In this document: one piece after another, positions 14,108 to 22,807 of the stretch
Layout: each line of letters opens with the position of its first letter
Numbering within the stretch: position 1 is the stretch's first letter
Assembly: GCA_035250245.1 (NCBI GenBank)
Contig: DATFFH010000103.1
Span: 1-45,400 of the forward strand
Source: Luteimonas_C sp035250245
Lineage (GTDB): Bacteria; Pseudomonadota; Gammaproteobacteria; Xanthomonadales; Xanthomonadaceae
Direction of reading: 5' to 3'
DNA length: 45,400 nt
Program-made: the position numbers and the translations under genes
Notes under the pieces: generated by a model
The model's input: the letters and a program-made list of their open reading frames with translations, nothing else
Databases searched by the model: none
Told to the model about the DNA's origin: nothing

Positions 14108-14851
14108 ATGGACATGCGTTCGGCACTACGATTCATCCCATTGTTGCTTTTTTGCGCTTTCGCCGCCGATGCCGCGGAACCGCGCCAGGGATCGGCGGAA
14201 GGCATGCGCTACCTCGTCTTCGAAACCGCGGGCGCCAGCGCCGATGCGACGCTACCGATGATCGTCGGCTTGCATTACTCCAGCGCGAAGCCGGAAGCGA
14301 TGCTCGAGTACTTCGACGGCATCGACTTCCCGGTGCGGATCGTGTTGCCGCAAGGCGAGTATCCGCGCCGCGACGGTTATTCCTGGTTCCCGACGAACTA
14401 CGCCGAACTCGGCCAGGCCGAACAAGACGCCGCCGTCTTCGCCACGGAGAAGAAGCTAGCCGCTTTCGTCGACGATGCGCGCAATCGCTTCCCGACCCGC
14501 GGCAAGCCCATCGCGATGGGCATTTCCTACGGCGGCGACGTGAGCTTCCTGCTGGCGGTGCGCCATCCGGACTCGATCGCCGCGTCGTTTCCGGTAGCGG
14601 CGCGGTTCCTGCCCACTTGGATGCCTGCGAAAAGCGCTTGCAAGTCCGCCTGCCCGCCGATCCGCGCGATGCACGGCGATGCGGACAAGACCGTACCGAT
14701 GGCGCCGACCCGCGGCGCCGTCGCGCAATTGCGGAAGAAGGGCTACGACGTCACCCTGACACCCTATTCCGGCATCGAGCACGATTTCGACGCACGCATG
14801 GAGCGCGATTTCTCCGAGCAAGCCAAGCGCATGCTCGACGCCTCGCCCTGA
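14108..14851 (+). CDS. Secreted alpha/beta hydrolase (predicted esterase)
   Basis: A 247-residue alpha/beta-hydrolase of the carboxylesterase/phospholipase type. The start MDMRSALRFIPLLLF at 14108 gives a clear signal peptide ending near AADAAE; an ATG at 14114 is equally possible, and one at 14042 would place 22 extra residues before the signal. The nucleophile elbow is GISYGGD, the likely acid is in HGDADKTV, and the catalytic His is in GIEHDFD. An oxyanion-type LHYSS follows the first strand. Substrate is unknown. The gene is divergent from the propeller protein gene and stands alone before the RAYT element. Confidence 0.86.
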   Translation: MDMRSALRFIPLLLFCAFAADAAEPRQGSAEGMRYLVFETAGASADATLPMIVGLHYSSAKPEAMLEYFDGIDFPVRIVLPQGEYPRRDGYSWFPTNYAELGQAEQDAAVFATEKKLAAFVDDARNRFPTRGKPIAMGISYGGDVSFLLAVRHPDSIAASFPVAARFLPTWMPAKSACKSACPPIRAMHGDADKTVPMAPTRGAVAQLRKKGYDVTLTPYSGIEHDFDARMERDFSEQAKRMLDASP

Positions 14852-14863
14852 AGCCAATCGTGC

Positions 14864-14988
14864 GTAGGGTGGGCCTTGGCCCACCATCGCCATCTGCCGG
14901 CTTCGACGAACAACGAACGGCGCGACGAGCTTCGCCGCATGTTCGTCGCGACTGCGGCATGGCACCGGTGGGCCAAGGCCCACCCTAC
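14864..14988. repeat. GTAGGGTGGGCC-family inverted pair, upstream of RAYT
   Basis: A 125-base unit with outer arms GTAGGGTGGGCCTTGGCCCACC and GGTGGGCCAAGGCCCACCCTAC and inner arms CGACGAACAACGAAC and GTTCGTCGCGAC. It is nearly identical, in the same orientation, to the unit at 15526-15652 on the other side of the transposase gene. Confidence 0.92.
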
Positions 14989-15029
14989 GTAGCGGCTTTT
15001 CCCGATAGTGCAGGGTAGGGAGTGTTGCG

Positions 15030-15509
15030 ATGCTCCTCTACATGCCCAATTACCGACGCCAACGCTCTCCCGGAGGCTGTTACTTCTTCACGGTGGCGCT
15101 GCAGGATCGGCAATCGACACTCTTGATTGATCGCATCGCGGATCTGCGCCGCGCGTTTAGCTCAGTTCGTAGCGTCAGGCCGTTCGTGATCGAAGCGATG
15201 ATCGTCCTCCCGGAGCATCTCCATAGCTTATGGTCGCTTCCGGAGGGCGATGCCGACTATTCGGCAAGGTGGTCCTGCATCAAGTCGCATTTCTCGCGGA
15301 GCATCGATGTCGGCGAGCCGTGTTCCGCGTCGCGCCGATCCAGGCGCGAGCGCGGCATCTGGCAACGCCGGTTCTGGGAGCATGTCATCCGAGACGAAGA
15401 AGATCTTCGCCTCCATGTCGACTACATTCACTTCAATGCCGTCAAACACGGCCATGTAACAGACGCCGGGGACTGGCCTTACTCCACGCTTCGGCGATGG
15501 AGCGTCTGA
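15030..15509 (+). CDS. REP-associated tyrosine transposase (RAYT, Y1 family)
   Basis: A 159-residue HUH-type single-strand DNA transposase (PF01797 group) expected to nick and rejoin its REP palindromes. The metal-binding HUH motif is EHLHSLW (His63, His65). The catalytic Tyr132 lies in HVDYIHFNAVKHG, the family hallmark. The start MPNYRRQ (Met5) is the classic RAYT beginning, but ATG 15030 has the better ribosome-binding site (AGGGAG, 7 bases upstream), so it is used here. All expected active-site residues are present, so the protein may be active. Codon use looks like that of its neighbours, which points to vertical inheritance rather than recent arrival. Confidence 0.93.
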   Translation: MLLYMPNYRRQRSPGGCYFFTVALQDRQSTLLIDRIADLRRAFSSVRSVRPFVIEAMIVLPEHLHSLWSLPEGDADYSARWSCIKSHFSRSIDVGEPCSASRRSRRERGIWQRRFWEHVIRDEEDLRLHVDYIHFNAVKHGHVTDAGDWPYSTLRRWSV

Positions 15510-15525
15510 AGGGCTCCAACCTAGC

Positions 15526-15652
15526 GTAGGGTGGGCCTTGGCCCACCATCGCCATTTCGCCCGATTTCGACGAACAACGAACGGAGCGGCGAGCTTCGCC
15601 GCATGTTCGTCGCGACCGCGGCATGGCATCGGTGGGCCAAGGCCCACCCTAC
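15526..15652. repeat. GTAGGGTGGGCC-family inverted pair, downstream of RAYT
   Basis: The second flanking unit of the RAYT element, 127 bases, matching the 14864 copy over almost its whole length. It ends one base before the terminator stem that serves the convergent M13 peptidase gene. Confidence 0.92.
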
Positions 15653-15653
15653 G

Positions 15654-15679
15654 AAAAAGCGGCCCGGAGGCCGCTTTTT
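15654..15679. terminator. Bidirectional intrinsic terminator
   Basis: AAAAAGCGGCC (15654-15664), loop CGGA, then GGCCGCTTTTT (15669-15679). Strong GC stem with A-tract on one side and T-tract on the other, so it can work in both directions. On the minus strand it lies 10 bases after the M13 peptidase stop. Confidence 0.88.
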
Positions 15680-15688
15680 CTTGGCTCA

Positions 15689-17788
15689 TCACCAGATCTT
15701 GACCCGATCCTTCGCATCCAGATAAAGCTTCTCACCCGGCTTGGGCGAGAACGCGCCGTACCACGCATCGATATTGCGCACGGTCAGCGCGCGGTAACGC
15801 GCCGGCGCGTGTCCGTCGCCGATCACTTGCGCGCGCAACGCGGCGTCGCGCTGCTTGGCGCGCCAGGCTTGGGCGAAGGACAGGAAGAAGCGCTGGTCGC
15901 CGGTCAGGCCGTCGATCACCGGCGCTTCCTTGCCGCCGAGCGACTTGTGGTAGGCGATGTAGGCCGCCTGCAGGCCGGCGACGTCGGCGATGTTCTCGCC
16001 CAGCGTCTGCTTGCCGTTCAAACGCAGGCCCGGCAGGGCCTCGTAGGCGTCGTACTGCGCGACCAGCTTGTCGGTGGCGGCCTTGAAGTGGGCGGAATCT
16101 TCTTTGGTCCACCAATTGCGCAAGCGGCCTTCGGCGTCGAATTCCGAACCGAGGTTGTCGAAGCCATGGCTCACTTCGTGGCCGATCACCGCGCCGATCG
16201 AACCGTAGTTGGCGGCGGCGTCCGCGTTCGGATCGAAGAACGGCGCTTCCAGGATCGCGGCCGGGAAGTTCATCGCGTTCTGCAGCGGCAACTGCACCGC
16301 GTTCACCGTCTGCGGCGTCATCCACCATTCCTTGCGGTCCGGCGCCTTGCCCAGCTTGGCGGTCTGATGGCGGTACTCGGCTTCTTCCGCGCGCAGCGCG
16401 TTACCCAGCGGATCGTCGCGCTTGACGTCCAGCGACGAATAATCGCGCCAGCTGTCCGGATAGCCCACACCGATCAGCATCGTTTCCGCTTTCGCCTTGG
16501 CCGTCTTCTTGGTTTCAGGCGTCATCCATTCCAGTTTGTCCACGCCCTCGCGGAACGTGGCCAGGATGTTCTTCACCATGTCCTCGACCTTGGCCTTGGA
16601 CGAAGCGGGGAAGTACTGCTGGATGTACAACTGGCCGATCGCATCGCCCAGCGCGCCGTTGGTGGCGCCGATCGCACGCTTCCAGCGGTCGCGCTGCTTG
16701 GTCGTGCCGTTGAGCTGAGTGCCGTAGAAGCCGAAAGAGAGGTCCGCGTAGGCTTTCGGCAACAAGCCGGCGCTGTGGTTGATCGCGTGGAAGCGCAGAT
16801 AGTCCTTCCACGTCTGCAGCGGTTCACTGGCGACCAATGCGGACAGTTTTTTGATCGCGTCCGGCTGCCAGGCGAAGATCGTCTGCTGGCCGGACAGCTT
16901 GGCAGCGTCGAAGAACGCGCTCCAGTCGATGCCCGGCGCATTCTTCGCGTAATCGGCCGTCGGCCACGGATTGTTGGCCTTGTGGATGTCCTGGCTGTCG
17001 ACCACGCTGGCATGCGCCTTGGCGATCTTCATTTCCAGGTCGAAGATGGTCTTGGCTTTCTTCTCCGCGTCGGCGTCGCCGGCCAGCTTGAGGATGTCGG
17101 CGATGTATTTCTGATAGGCGGCGCGATTGGCGGCCATGTCCTTGTCGCCGGCCAGGTAGTACTCGCGGTCGGGCATGCCCAGGCCGCCCTGCATCAGATA
17201 GCCGTAGTTTTTCGATGGATCTTCCAGTCCCTGTACGACGAACAGGCCGAACAGGTTCTCGGTGTAGAAGTTGGTCGAATTGAGCGAATCGGTATCCGCG
17301 CGCATATCGGCGCCGAGATAGCGCGACAGCGTCGCGACGTCGGTAACCGCGGCGACCTTGTCCAGCTCCGGCTGCAGCGGCGCCAGGCCGCGTTTTTCGA
17401 TGCCTGCTTCGTCCATGAACGCGGCGTAGTAATCGGCGATCTTGCGCTCGTTGCTGCCGGCGGCCGGATTGGCTTTTTCCAGGCCCTGGATCAATTCGGC
17501 GTTGCGCTTCTCGGCTTTCTCGAAAACGTAGAAGCCGGTGCTCAGGCTGGCGCGGTCGGCGGGGATCTCGGTCGCCTTCTTCCAGGCGCCGTTGGCGTAT
17601 TCGTCGAAGTCGTCGCCGGGCTGGACCGATTTGTCGATGCCGGCCAGATCGACGCCGGACGTCGGCGCGGCGGCTGGTGCGGCATCGGCCGCCGGCGGCG
17701 TGGCGGCGTTTTGTTGTTCGGGCGCGCGCTGGCAGGCGACAGCGGCGGAAACGGCGGCGGCGAGCAGCAGCCAGCGGAAGGAGCGCAT
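15689..17788 (-). CDS. M13-family zinc metallopeptidase lipoprotein (PepO/neprilysin-like)
   Basis: A 699-residue zinc endopeptidase of the neprilysin family, likely attached to the cell envelope and cleaving small peptides. The start at 17788 gives a lipoprotein signal with lipobox AAVAC, then an Ala/Pro-rich linker. The active site is VIGHEVSHGFD (HExxH at 537-541), and the third ligand and helper residue lie in GENIADVAGL about 60 residues later. The substrate motif NAxYxP is altered in this bacterial group, reading NAMNFPAAIL. The C-terminus DRVKIW matches the usual family ending xxCxVW except for the missing Cys. An ATG at 17845 would hide the signal. The gene is monocistronic, with a strong terminator. 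Confidence 0.94.
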   Translation of the reverse strand: MRSFRWLLLAAAVSAAVACQRAPEQQNAATPPAADAAPAAAPTSGVDLAGIDKSVQPGDDFDEYANGAWKKATEIPADRASLSTGFYVFEKAEKRNAELIQGLEKANPAAGSNERKIADYYAAFMDEAGIEKRGLAPLQPELDKVAAVTDVATLSRYLGADMRADTDSLNSTNFYTENLFGLFVVQGLEDPSKNYGYLMQGGLGMPDREYYLAGDKDMAANRAAYQKYIADILKLAGDADAEKKAKTIFDLEMKIAKAHASVVDSQDIHKANNPWPTADYAKNAPGIDWSAFFDAAKLSGQQTIFAWQPDAIKKLSALVASEPLQTWKDYLRFHAINHSAGLLPKAYADLSFGFYGTQLNGTTKQRDRWKRAIGATNGALGDAIGQLYIQQYFPASSKAKVEDMVKNILATFREGVDKLEWMTPETKKTAKAKAETMLIGVGYPDSWRDYSSLDVKRDDPLGNALRAEEAEYRHQTAKLGKAPDRKEWWMTPQTVNAVQLPLQNAMNFPAAILEAPFFDPNADAAANYGSIGAVIGHEVSHGFDNLGSEFDAEGRLRNWWTKEDSAHFKAATDKLVAQYDAYEALPGLRLNGKQTLGENIADVAGLQAAYIAYHKSLGGKEAPVIDGLTGDQRFFLSFAQAWRAKQRDAALRAQVIGDGHAPARYRALTVRNIDAWYGAFSPKPGEKLYLDAKDRVKIW

Positions 17789-17888
17789 GGGATCACCTCG
17801 AAGTTGGGCGCCGCCCACCTTAGACCCGGACCCGGGCGGCGGCATAGGTCGGAAGTCACCATTTTGCGACCGGGCTTAGGATAGGCGC

Positions 17889-18409
17889 ATGCCGCCGAGC
17901 GTCCGCGCATTGCAGGCCGACATCACCACGCTGAACGTGGACGCGATCGTGAACGCCGCCAACTCGTCGTTGCTGGGTGGCGGCGGCGTGGACGGGGCGA
18001 TCCATCGTGCGGCCGGGCCGGAATTGGTCCACGCTTGCCGGTTGTTGCATGGCTGCAAGACGGGCGATGCCAAGATCACGCCCGGTTCCGTTTGCCGGCG
18101 CGCTTCGTCATCCACACGGTCGGTCCGGTATGGCGCGGCGGTGGACATGGCGAAGCGGCGTTGTTGGCGTCGTGCTATCGGCGCTCGTTGCAGGTCGCGG
18201 CGGCAAGCGGTTTACGGAGCATCGCGTTCCCTTGCATCAGCACCGGCGTCTACGGTTATCCGGTCGAAGCGGCGGCGCGGGTGGCCGTTGATGCGGTGGG
18301 CGAATCGGCGGACGGTTTCGCCTTCGAAGAAATCTTGTTCTGTTGCTATTCGAAAGCGGATTTGGATGTTTATTCGGGATTGCTTTCGGATAGGCGGTCT
18401 TCGCCGTAG
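17889..18409 (+). pseudogene. Macro-domain (ADP-ribose-binding, YmdB-like) gene, frameshifted
   Basis: Two overlapping frames together make one complete macro-domain protein of about 173 residues, an O-acetyl-ADP-ribose deacetylase or ADP-ribosyl hydrolase type. The first frame gives ITTLNVDAIVNAANSSLLGGGGVDGAIH up to GDAKITPG. The rest, FRLPARFVIHTVGPVW to the GLRSIAFPCISTGVYGYP loop, lies one frame away. Restoring a single base between 18085 and 18086 (CCCGG|TTCCG) would join them exactly. All ligand-binding motifs survive, so the break is either very recent or a sequencing error in a GC-rich run. ATG 17889 follows a TAGGAT-like box at 17877-17882, so the mRNA may be leaderless (weak inference). 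Confidence 0.85.
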
Positions 18410-18447
18410 TCGCATTGGCGCGCGTCGCGATCGACTAAACTATCCCC

Positions 18448-18840
18448 GTGATCCGCTCCGCCCCCTTCCAACGCCGCATGGCCCGCCTGGCGCTCGTCGC
18501 CATGCTGTTGCTCGCCTGCCTGCCCACGCTGGGCCGGTTGGCGTCGCCGTCGGCCGCGGGAGAAGGATCGTCGGTGTGGGCCGCGCTGTGCACCATGACG
18601 GGATTGAAGTACGTCGAGGTACCGGCCAGCGATCCCGCGCCGCAGCCGCACAAACCGCTGCACGGCGAAGACTGCGCCTACTGTCCGCTGCTGACGGCGG
18701 TCGCGGTGTTCGCGTTGTGGCTGGCTTTGGCTTGGCCGTGCTTGTCCGCGGCATCGCGCTCGCATGCGTGGTCGACGCCGCGACTGCGGAGTTTCCATCC
18801 CTGCGGGCTCGGTTCGCGCGGCCCGCCCCTGGCGCTCTGA
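18448..18840 (+). CDS. DUF2946-like small membrane protein
   Basis: A 130-residue protein with an N-terminal hydrophobic segment (LALVAMLLLACLP), a loop with HGEDCAYCPLL (His72, Cys76, Cys79) and a second hydrophobic stretch (LTAVAVFALWLALAW). This pattern matches DUF2946 (PF11162), often found next to copper-related TonB receptors. The Cys-x-x-Cys with a nearby His may bind metal, but no activity is known. The start is taken as GTG at 18448; a -10-like TAAACT at 18436-18441 lies six bases before it, so a leaderless message is possible. An ATG at 18478 is the alternative. It is the first gene of a four-gene cluster with TonB receptor, PepSY protein and copper chaperone. Confidence 0.68.
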   Translation: MIRSAPFQRRMARLALVAMLLLACLPTLGRLASPSAAGEGSSVWAALCTMTGLKYVEVPASDPAPQPHKPLHGEDCAYCPLLTAVAVFALWLALAWPCLSAASRSHAWSTPRLRSFHPCGLGSRGPPLAL

Positions 18841-18902
18841 AACACAAGACGGCTTCCTGATCCCGCGCGGCCGAGCCGCGCGCCTTGTGCTTTGGAGTTT
18901 CC

Positions 18903-20972
18903 ATGCAGACTTTCTTCTGCGCGACGCCGCATGCGTCGCGCCTGGCTGCGGCCGTGGCCGCGGCACTTGTCGCCGTGCCGTTCGTGGCCGCCGCGCAATC
19001 TTCCGATCCCACCAACCTGGACCGCATTCAAGTCCGCGGCGAAAAGACGCGGTCCATCGCGGTCGACGATATGGCGCAGGCCAAGCGACGCCTCGCGCAG
19101 CGCGCCGGCGCGACGGCTTTGATCGATGCCGAGTCGTATCGCGATCGACGCAATGCGACCTTGGCCGATGCGCTCGGTTACGCGCCCGGCGTCTTCATCC
19201 AACCGCGCTTCGGCGCCGAAGAAGCGCGGCTGTCGATCCGCGGTTCGGGTTTGCAGCGCACCTTCCATGGGCGCGGCATCGAATTGCTGCAGGACGGCAG
19301 CCCGCTCAACCTGGCCGACGGCGGTTTCGATTTCCAAGCGGTCGAGCCGCTGGCCGCGCGCTACGTCGCGGTCTATCGCGGCGCGAACGCGCTCGAATAC
19401 GGCGCAGCGACCTTGGGCGGCGCGATCGATTTCGTATCGCCCACCGGTTACGACGCGCCATCGGCGACGCTTCGCATCGAAGGCGGCAGCTTCGGCTATC
19501 GGCGCGGACAGGCCGCGTTCGCCGGGCATGGCGATCGAAGCGATGCCTATCTCAGCCTGACCGGTTCGAAACAGGACGGCTTTCGCGATCACGCCCGGCA
19601 AGAGAACTACCGCCTGTTCGGCAATGCCGGTTATCGCTTCGGCGAATCGCTGGAAGGGCGGGTTTACCTGACCCATGTCGATACGAATTCGGAATTGCCG
19701 GGCAATTTGACCTTGGCGCAGGCCGAAAGCGATCCGCGTGCGGCGAACGCCGGCAATCTCGCGCTCGACCAGCGCCGCGATTTCCGCCTGGACCGCGTGG
19801 CCGGCAAGCTGGCATGGGCGCCGGCCGAGGGGCGCTCGCTGACGCTGTCAGCGTATTACGCCGACAAATTCCTGAACCATCCGATCTTCCAGGTGCTGCG
19901 GCAGGATACGCAGGATGCCGGCGTCGATCTGCGCTGGCGCAGCGAAGGCACGCTGGGCGGACGCCGCAATGTGCTGATCGCCGGCATCGCGTTCGCGCAA
20001 GGCGACACGCAAGACGACCGCTTCGTCAACGCCGCCGGCAAAGCCGGCGCGCGGACGAACCGTTTCGATCAGCGCGCGACCAATGCCAAGGCCTATGTCG
20101 AAAACCAGACCTGGTTGAGCGAGCGCTGGACGATCGTGCTGGGCGCGCAAGGCCTGAAATCGTCGCGCCGTTCTCGCGATCTGTTCGTCACTGGCGGCCG
20201 CGACGAGAGTTTCGACGTCGACTATTCCGGTTTCAGCCCGAAACTCGGCGCGCGCTACATCGTCGACGATACCCTGCAGTTCTTCGGCAACCTCAGCCGC
20301 AGCCTGGAACCGCCGAGCTTCGGCGAATTGACCGGCGGACCCGGCGTGACCCAGGTCGACGAGCAGCGTGCGACCACCGCCGAGCTCGGCATGCGCATCG
20401 ATCGCGATGCGCTGTCGCTGGACGCCGCCGTCTACCGCGCCCGCATCGACGGCGAATTGCTGGCGCTCACCGATGGCGCCGGCAATCCGCTCGGCACGAT
20501 CAACGCGGATCGCACTTTGCACCAAGGGCTGGAGTTGAACTTCGGCTGGCGCATGGCGTCCGCCTGGACCTTGTCGGCGAACTATCTGTGGAACGATTTC
20601 CGATTCGACGGCGATCCGGTCTACGGCGACAAGGACTTGGCCGGCGTGCCGCCGCAACAGTTGCGCGCGACGCTGCGCTGGTCGCCGGATGAGCGTTTCT
20701 ATGTCGCGCCGAACCTGGAGAGCGCTCCGCAGGACTATTTCATCGACCACGCCAACAGTTTCCGTGCGCCGGGTTACACGATCTACGGCCTGCGCATCGG
20801 CGGCAAGTTCGCTTCGGGCTGGTCGTGGTTCGCCGACGCACGCAATCTGGGCGACCGCAAATGGATCGCCAGCACCAACGTCGTCGCCGACGCACGCGGC
20901 CGCGATGCGGCGAACTTCCTGCCCGGCGACGGACGTTCGTTCTTCGCCGGCTTGGAATGGAGGCTGCGATGA
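18903..20972 (+). CDS. TonB-dependent outer-membrane receptor
   Basis: A 689-residue TonB-dependent receptor. The start at 18903 has GGAG six bases upstream and gives a signal peptide ending AAAQSS. The plug domain spans about residues 60-170 (LADALGYAPGVFIQ, LSIRGSGLQRTFHGRGIELLQDGSPLNLADG, GANALEYGAATLGGAI). The beta-barrel follows and ends in GRSFFAGLEWRLR, with the expected terminal aromatic/Arg pattern. It resembles metal or siderophore receptors. The neighbours, DUF2946, PepSY and PCu(A)C, point to copper, but PepSY proteins also go with iron-siderophore receptors. The stop overlaps the next start (ATGA), so translation is coupled. Confidence 0.92.
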   Translation: MQTFFCATPHASRLAAAVAAALVAVPFVAAAQSSDPTNLDRIQVRGEKTRSIAVDDMAQAKRRLAQRAGATALIDAESYRDRRNATLADALGYAPGVFIQPRFGAEEARLSIRGSGLQRTFHGRGIELLQDGSPLNLADGGFDFQAVEPLAARYVAVYRGANALEYGAATLGGAIDFVSPTGYDAPSATLRIEGGSFGYRRGQAAFAGHGDRSDAYLSLTGSKQDGFRDHARQENYRLFGNAGYRFGESLEGRVYLTHVDTNSELPGNLTLAQAESDPRAANAGNLALDQRRDFRLDRVAGKLAWAPAEGRSLTLSAYYADKFLNHPIFQVLRQDTQDAGVDLRWRSEGTLGGRRNVLIAGIAFAQGDTQDDRFVNAAGKAGARTNRFDQRATNAKAYVENQTWLSERWTIVLGAQGLKSSRRSRDLFVTGGRDESFDVDYSGFSPKLGARYIVDDTLQFFGNLSRSLEPPSFGELTGGPGVTQVDEQRATTAELGMRIDRDALSLDAAVYRARIDGELLALTDGAGNPLGTINADRTLHQGLELNFGWRMASAWTLSANYLWNDFRFDGDPVYGDKDLAGVPPQQLRATLRWSPDERFYVAPNLESAPQDYFIDHANSFRAPGYTIYGLRIGGKFASGWSWFADARNLGDRKWIASTNVVADARGRDAANFLPGDGRSFFAGLEWRLR

Positions 20973-22228
20973 ACGCGGCGAACGCCAGCGGCGAATTGCG
21001 CCGGCGGGTATGGCGTTGGCATTTCCTGGCCGCTTTTCTGGTGGTGCCGTTCGTGCTGTGGCAGTCGCTGACCGGCACGCTGTACGTGTGGTCGGAGGCT
21101 TACGTCGACGCGCGCCATCCGCAATTGCGCTTCGTGCCGGTCGGCGAAAGCAAAACCAGCCTGGACGAACAGGCCGCGGCCGCGCGCGCCGTGGCGGGCG
21201 GCAGGCGTCTGACCGACATCGCGCTGCCCGCCGATCCTGCCCGCAGCACGATGTTCGCTTTCGAAGACGGCGCCGTACCGAGAGTGATTTTCGTCGACCC
21301 GTACAGCGCGCGCCGGCTGGGCGAGTTGCGCGGCGTCGATTGGACGCCGGGATGGACGCGCAAACTGCACGGCGGCTGGCCCTTGGGCGACCCCGGCAGT
21401 TGGCTGCTCGAATTGGGCGCGTGCTGGACCATCGTCATGGTGCTGACCGGCGTTTATCTCTGGTGGCCGCGCGACGGGCGCAGCATCGGCCAGGTGCTGG
21501 TGCCGCGATGGCGGGCCGGCGGCCGGCTTCGATGGCGCGATCTGCATGCCTGCGTCGCGGTGTGGTTTTCGTTGATCACCGTATTGTTCCTGCTCACCGC
21601 ATTGCCGTGGACGAGTTTCTGGGGCGGCCGTGTCTTGCAACCGCTGCAGCAGGCGCTGCGCCAATCTGGACCAACGGCCGCGGGCTTCGCGCCGGTGTTC
21701 GCGGGAAGCGGCGGCGCGGCCGCGTCGTTGCAACAGCTGCTCGACGAAGCGCGAACGAGAAGCTTGGACGGCGATCTGACGCTCAGTCTGGTCGATGGGC
21801 CGCCCGGCTCCGCCGTCGCCGTGCGCACGCGGCGCAACAAGGCCTCCGAGCGTCGCTATTTACTGCTCGATCGCGCCGACGGCGCCACGCTCGGCTACGC
21901 GGATTGGCGGGATTTCCCGCTATTGGCCAAAACCGTGGCGACCGGCGTGGACATCCATGAGGCGCGTTTTTTCGGTTCCGCCGGCCCATGGCTGAACACG
22001 GCCTTCGCCGGCGCGTTGGTTTGGATGTCGGTCACCGGCTTCATGACGTGGTGGCGGCGCAAACCCGAACGCGCGCTGGGCGTGCCGCCGGCGGCGCGTG
22101 CGCCGTGGCCTGCATGGCTGAAAGCGTTCGGCGCGGCGTTGTTCGTCGCGCTTCCGTTGTTGGCCTTGTCGGTGTCGCTGCTTTGGCTGGCAGAAAAAGC
22201 GTGGCTGCGCGCCGCTAACGCGAGATGA
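20969..22228 (+). CDS. PepSY-associated transmembrane protein
   Basis: A 419-residue inner-membrane protein of the PepSY-TM type. The N-terminal membrane helix is WHFLAAFLVVPFVLWQSLTGTLYVW, preceded by RRRVWRWH, the usual beginning. A periplasmic PepSY-like part follows (residues 50-140), then LELGACWTIVMVLTGVYLWWPR, a third span near residues 190-215, a second periplasmic loop, and two C-terminal helices. Conserved His and Trp at membrane edges (RKLHGGWPLG, RDLHACVAVW, DIHEARFFG) suggest heme or metal-linked reduction, as proposed for FoxB-like reductases. Four-base overlap with the TonB receptor gene supports a joint role in releasing or reducing imported metal. Confidence 0.9.
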   Translation: MNAANASGELRRRVWRWHFLAAFLVVPFVLWQSLTGTLYVWSEAYVDARHPQLRFVPVGESKTSLDEQAAAARAVAGGRRLTDIALPADPARSTMFAFEDGAVPRVIFVDPYSARRLGELRGVDWTPGWTRKLHGGWPLGDPGSWLLELGACWTIVMVLTGVYLWWPRDGRSIGQVLVPRWRAGGRLRWRDLHACVAVWFSLITVLFLLTALPWTSFWGGRVLQPLQQALRQSGPTAAGFAPVFAGSGGAAASLQQLLDEARTRSLDGDLTLSLVDGPPGSAVAVRTRRNKASERRYLLLDRADGATLGYADWRDFPLLAKTVATGVDIHEARFFGSAGPWLNTAFAGALVWMSVTGFMTWWRRKPERALGVPPAARAPWPAWLKAFGAALFVALPLLALSVSLLWLAEKAWLRAANAR

Positions 22229-22300
22229 GCGTTGCGTTTTGAGTTCGAAAAGAGGCCGCGGCCCGAAGCCGTGATCCCATCCCTATCTAGGACAAACCCC

Positions 22301-22792
22301 ATGAATAAGAAAAATGCATCCTGGCTGTTCGGCTGCGTTCTGCTGACATTGCTTGGCGCTTGCGCGCGGCAAACCGATATCGCCGCCGGCGATTTGCGCA
22401 TCGCGCAACCCTGGATCCGCGCGATTCCCCCCGGCGCGCCCGCCGCCGGAGGTTTCGCGACGATACGCAACGCCGGCGGCGCGCCGGACCGTTTGTTGTC
22501 GGCGAGCAGCGCCCAGGCCGAGCGCGTGGAGGTGCATGAAGTGCAAGACGACGGCGGCGTCATGCGCATGCGCCAGTTGCGGCAAGGCCTGGCGATTCCC
22601 GGCGGCTCGGCCGTCGAGCTGAAGCCGGGCGGTTACCACTTGATGCTGATATCGCCGAAACACCGCTTCGCAGAAGGCGAAACGATCGAAGTGCGGCTGC
22701 GCTTCGAACGCGCCGGCGAAGTGGCCGTGCCGTTCGGAGTCCGATCGATGCTCGATCCCGGCACGCAAGCTTCGGGCGGGCACGCGCACTGA
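22301..22792 (+). CDS. PCu(A)C-type copper chaperone lipoprotein
   Basis: A 163-residue periplasmic copper chaperone of the PCu(A)C (formerly DUF461) family, which delivers Cu(I) to cytochrome c oxidase CuA sites. The start at 22301 gives a lipobox LLGAC (Cys21). The copper motif is present: His79 (VEVHEV), Met90 (GVMRMRQ, 10 residues later), then GGYHLML with His113 and Met115. This is close to the published H-x10-M-x21-H-x-M pattern, with spacing 22 for the last part. A His-rich tail (SGGHAH) may add metal binding. It lies 72 bases after the PepSY gene and ends the cluster before a terminator. Confidence 0.92.
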   Translation: MNKKNASWLFGCVLLTLLGACARQTDIAAGDLRIAQPWIRAIPPGAPAAGGFATIRNAGGAPDRLLSASSAQAERVEVHEVQDDGGVMRMRQLRQGLAIPGGSAVELKPGGYHLMLISPKHRFAEGETIEVRLRFERAGEVAVPFGVRSMLDPGTQASGGHAH

Positions 22793-22807
22793 CGCGCCCC
22801 GAAAAAC

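Larger units (their letters stand above)
14864..15652 (+). mobile_element. REP/RAYT element: transposase gene between two REP pairs
   Basis: Two near-identical 125-127 base repeat units in direct orientation enclose a single Y1-type transposase gene. This is the arrangement known for REP-associated tyrosine transposases, where the transposase acts on its flanking palindromes. Further copies of the repeat lie at 2709-3007, 5212-5233 and 12119-12252, none with a transposase, as expected if this copy supplies the enzyme in trans. No target-site duplication could be defined by eye. Confidence 0.75.

Noticed and set aside
15623..17884. A 750-codon open frame antisense to the M13 peptidase
   Set aside because: The M13 enzyme on the other strand has signal peptide, HExxH and a terminator. 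The antisense frame begins in a repeat and has no domain.
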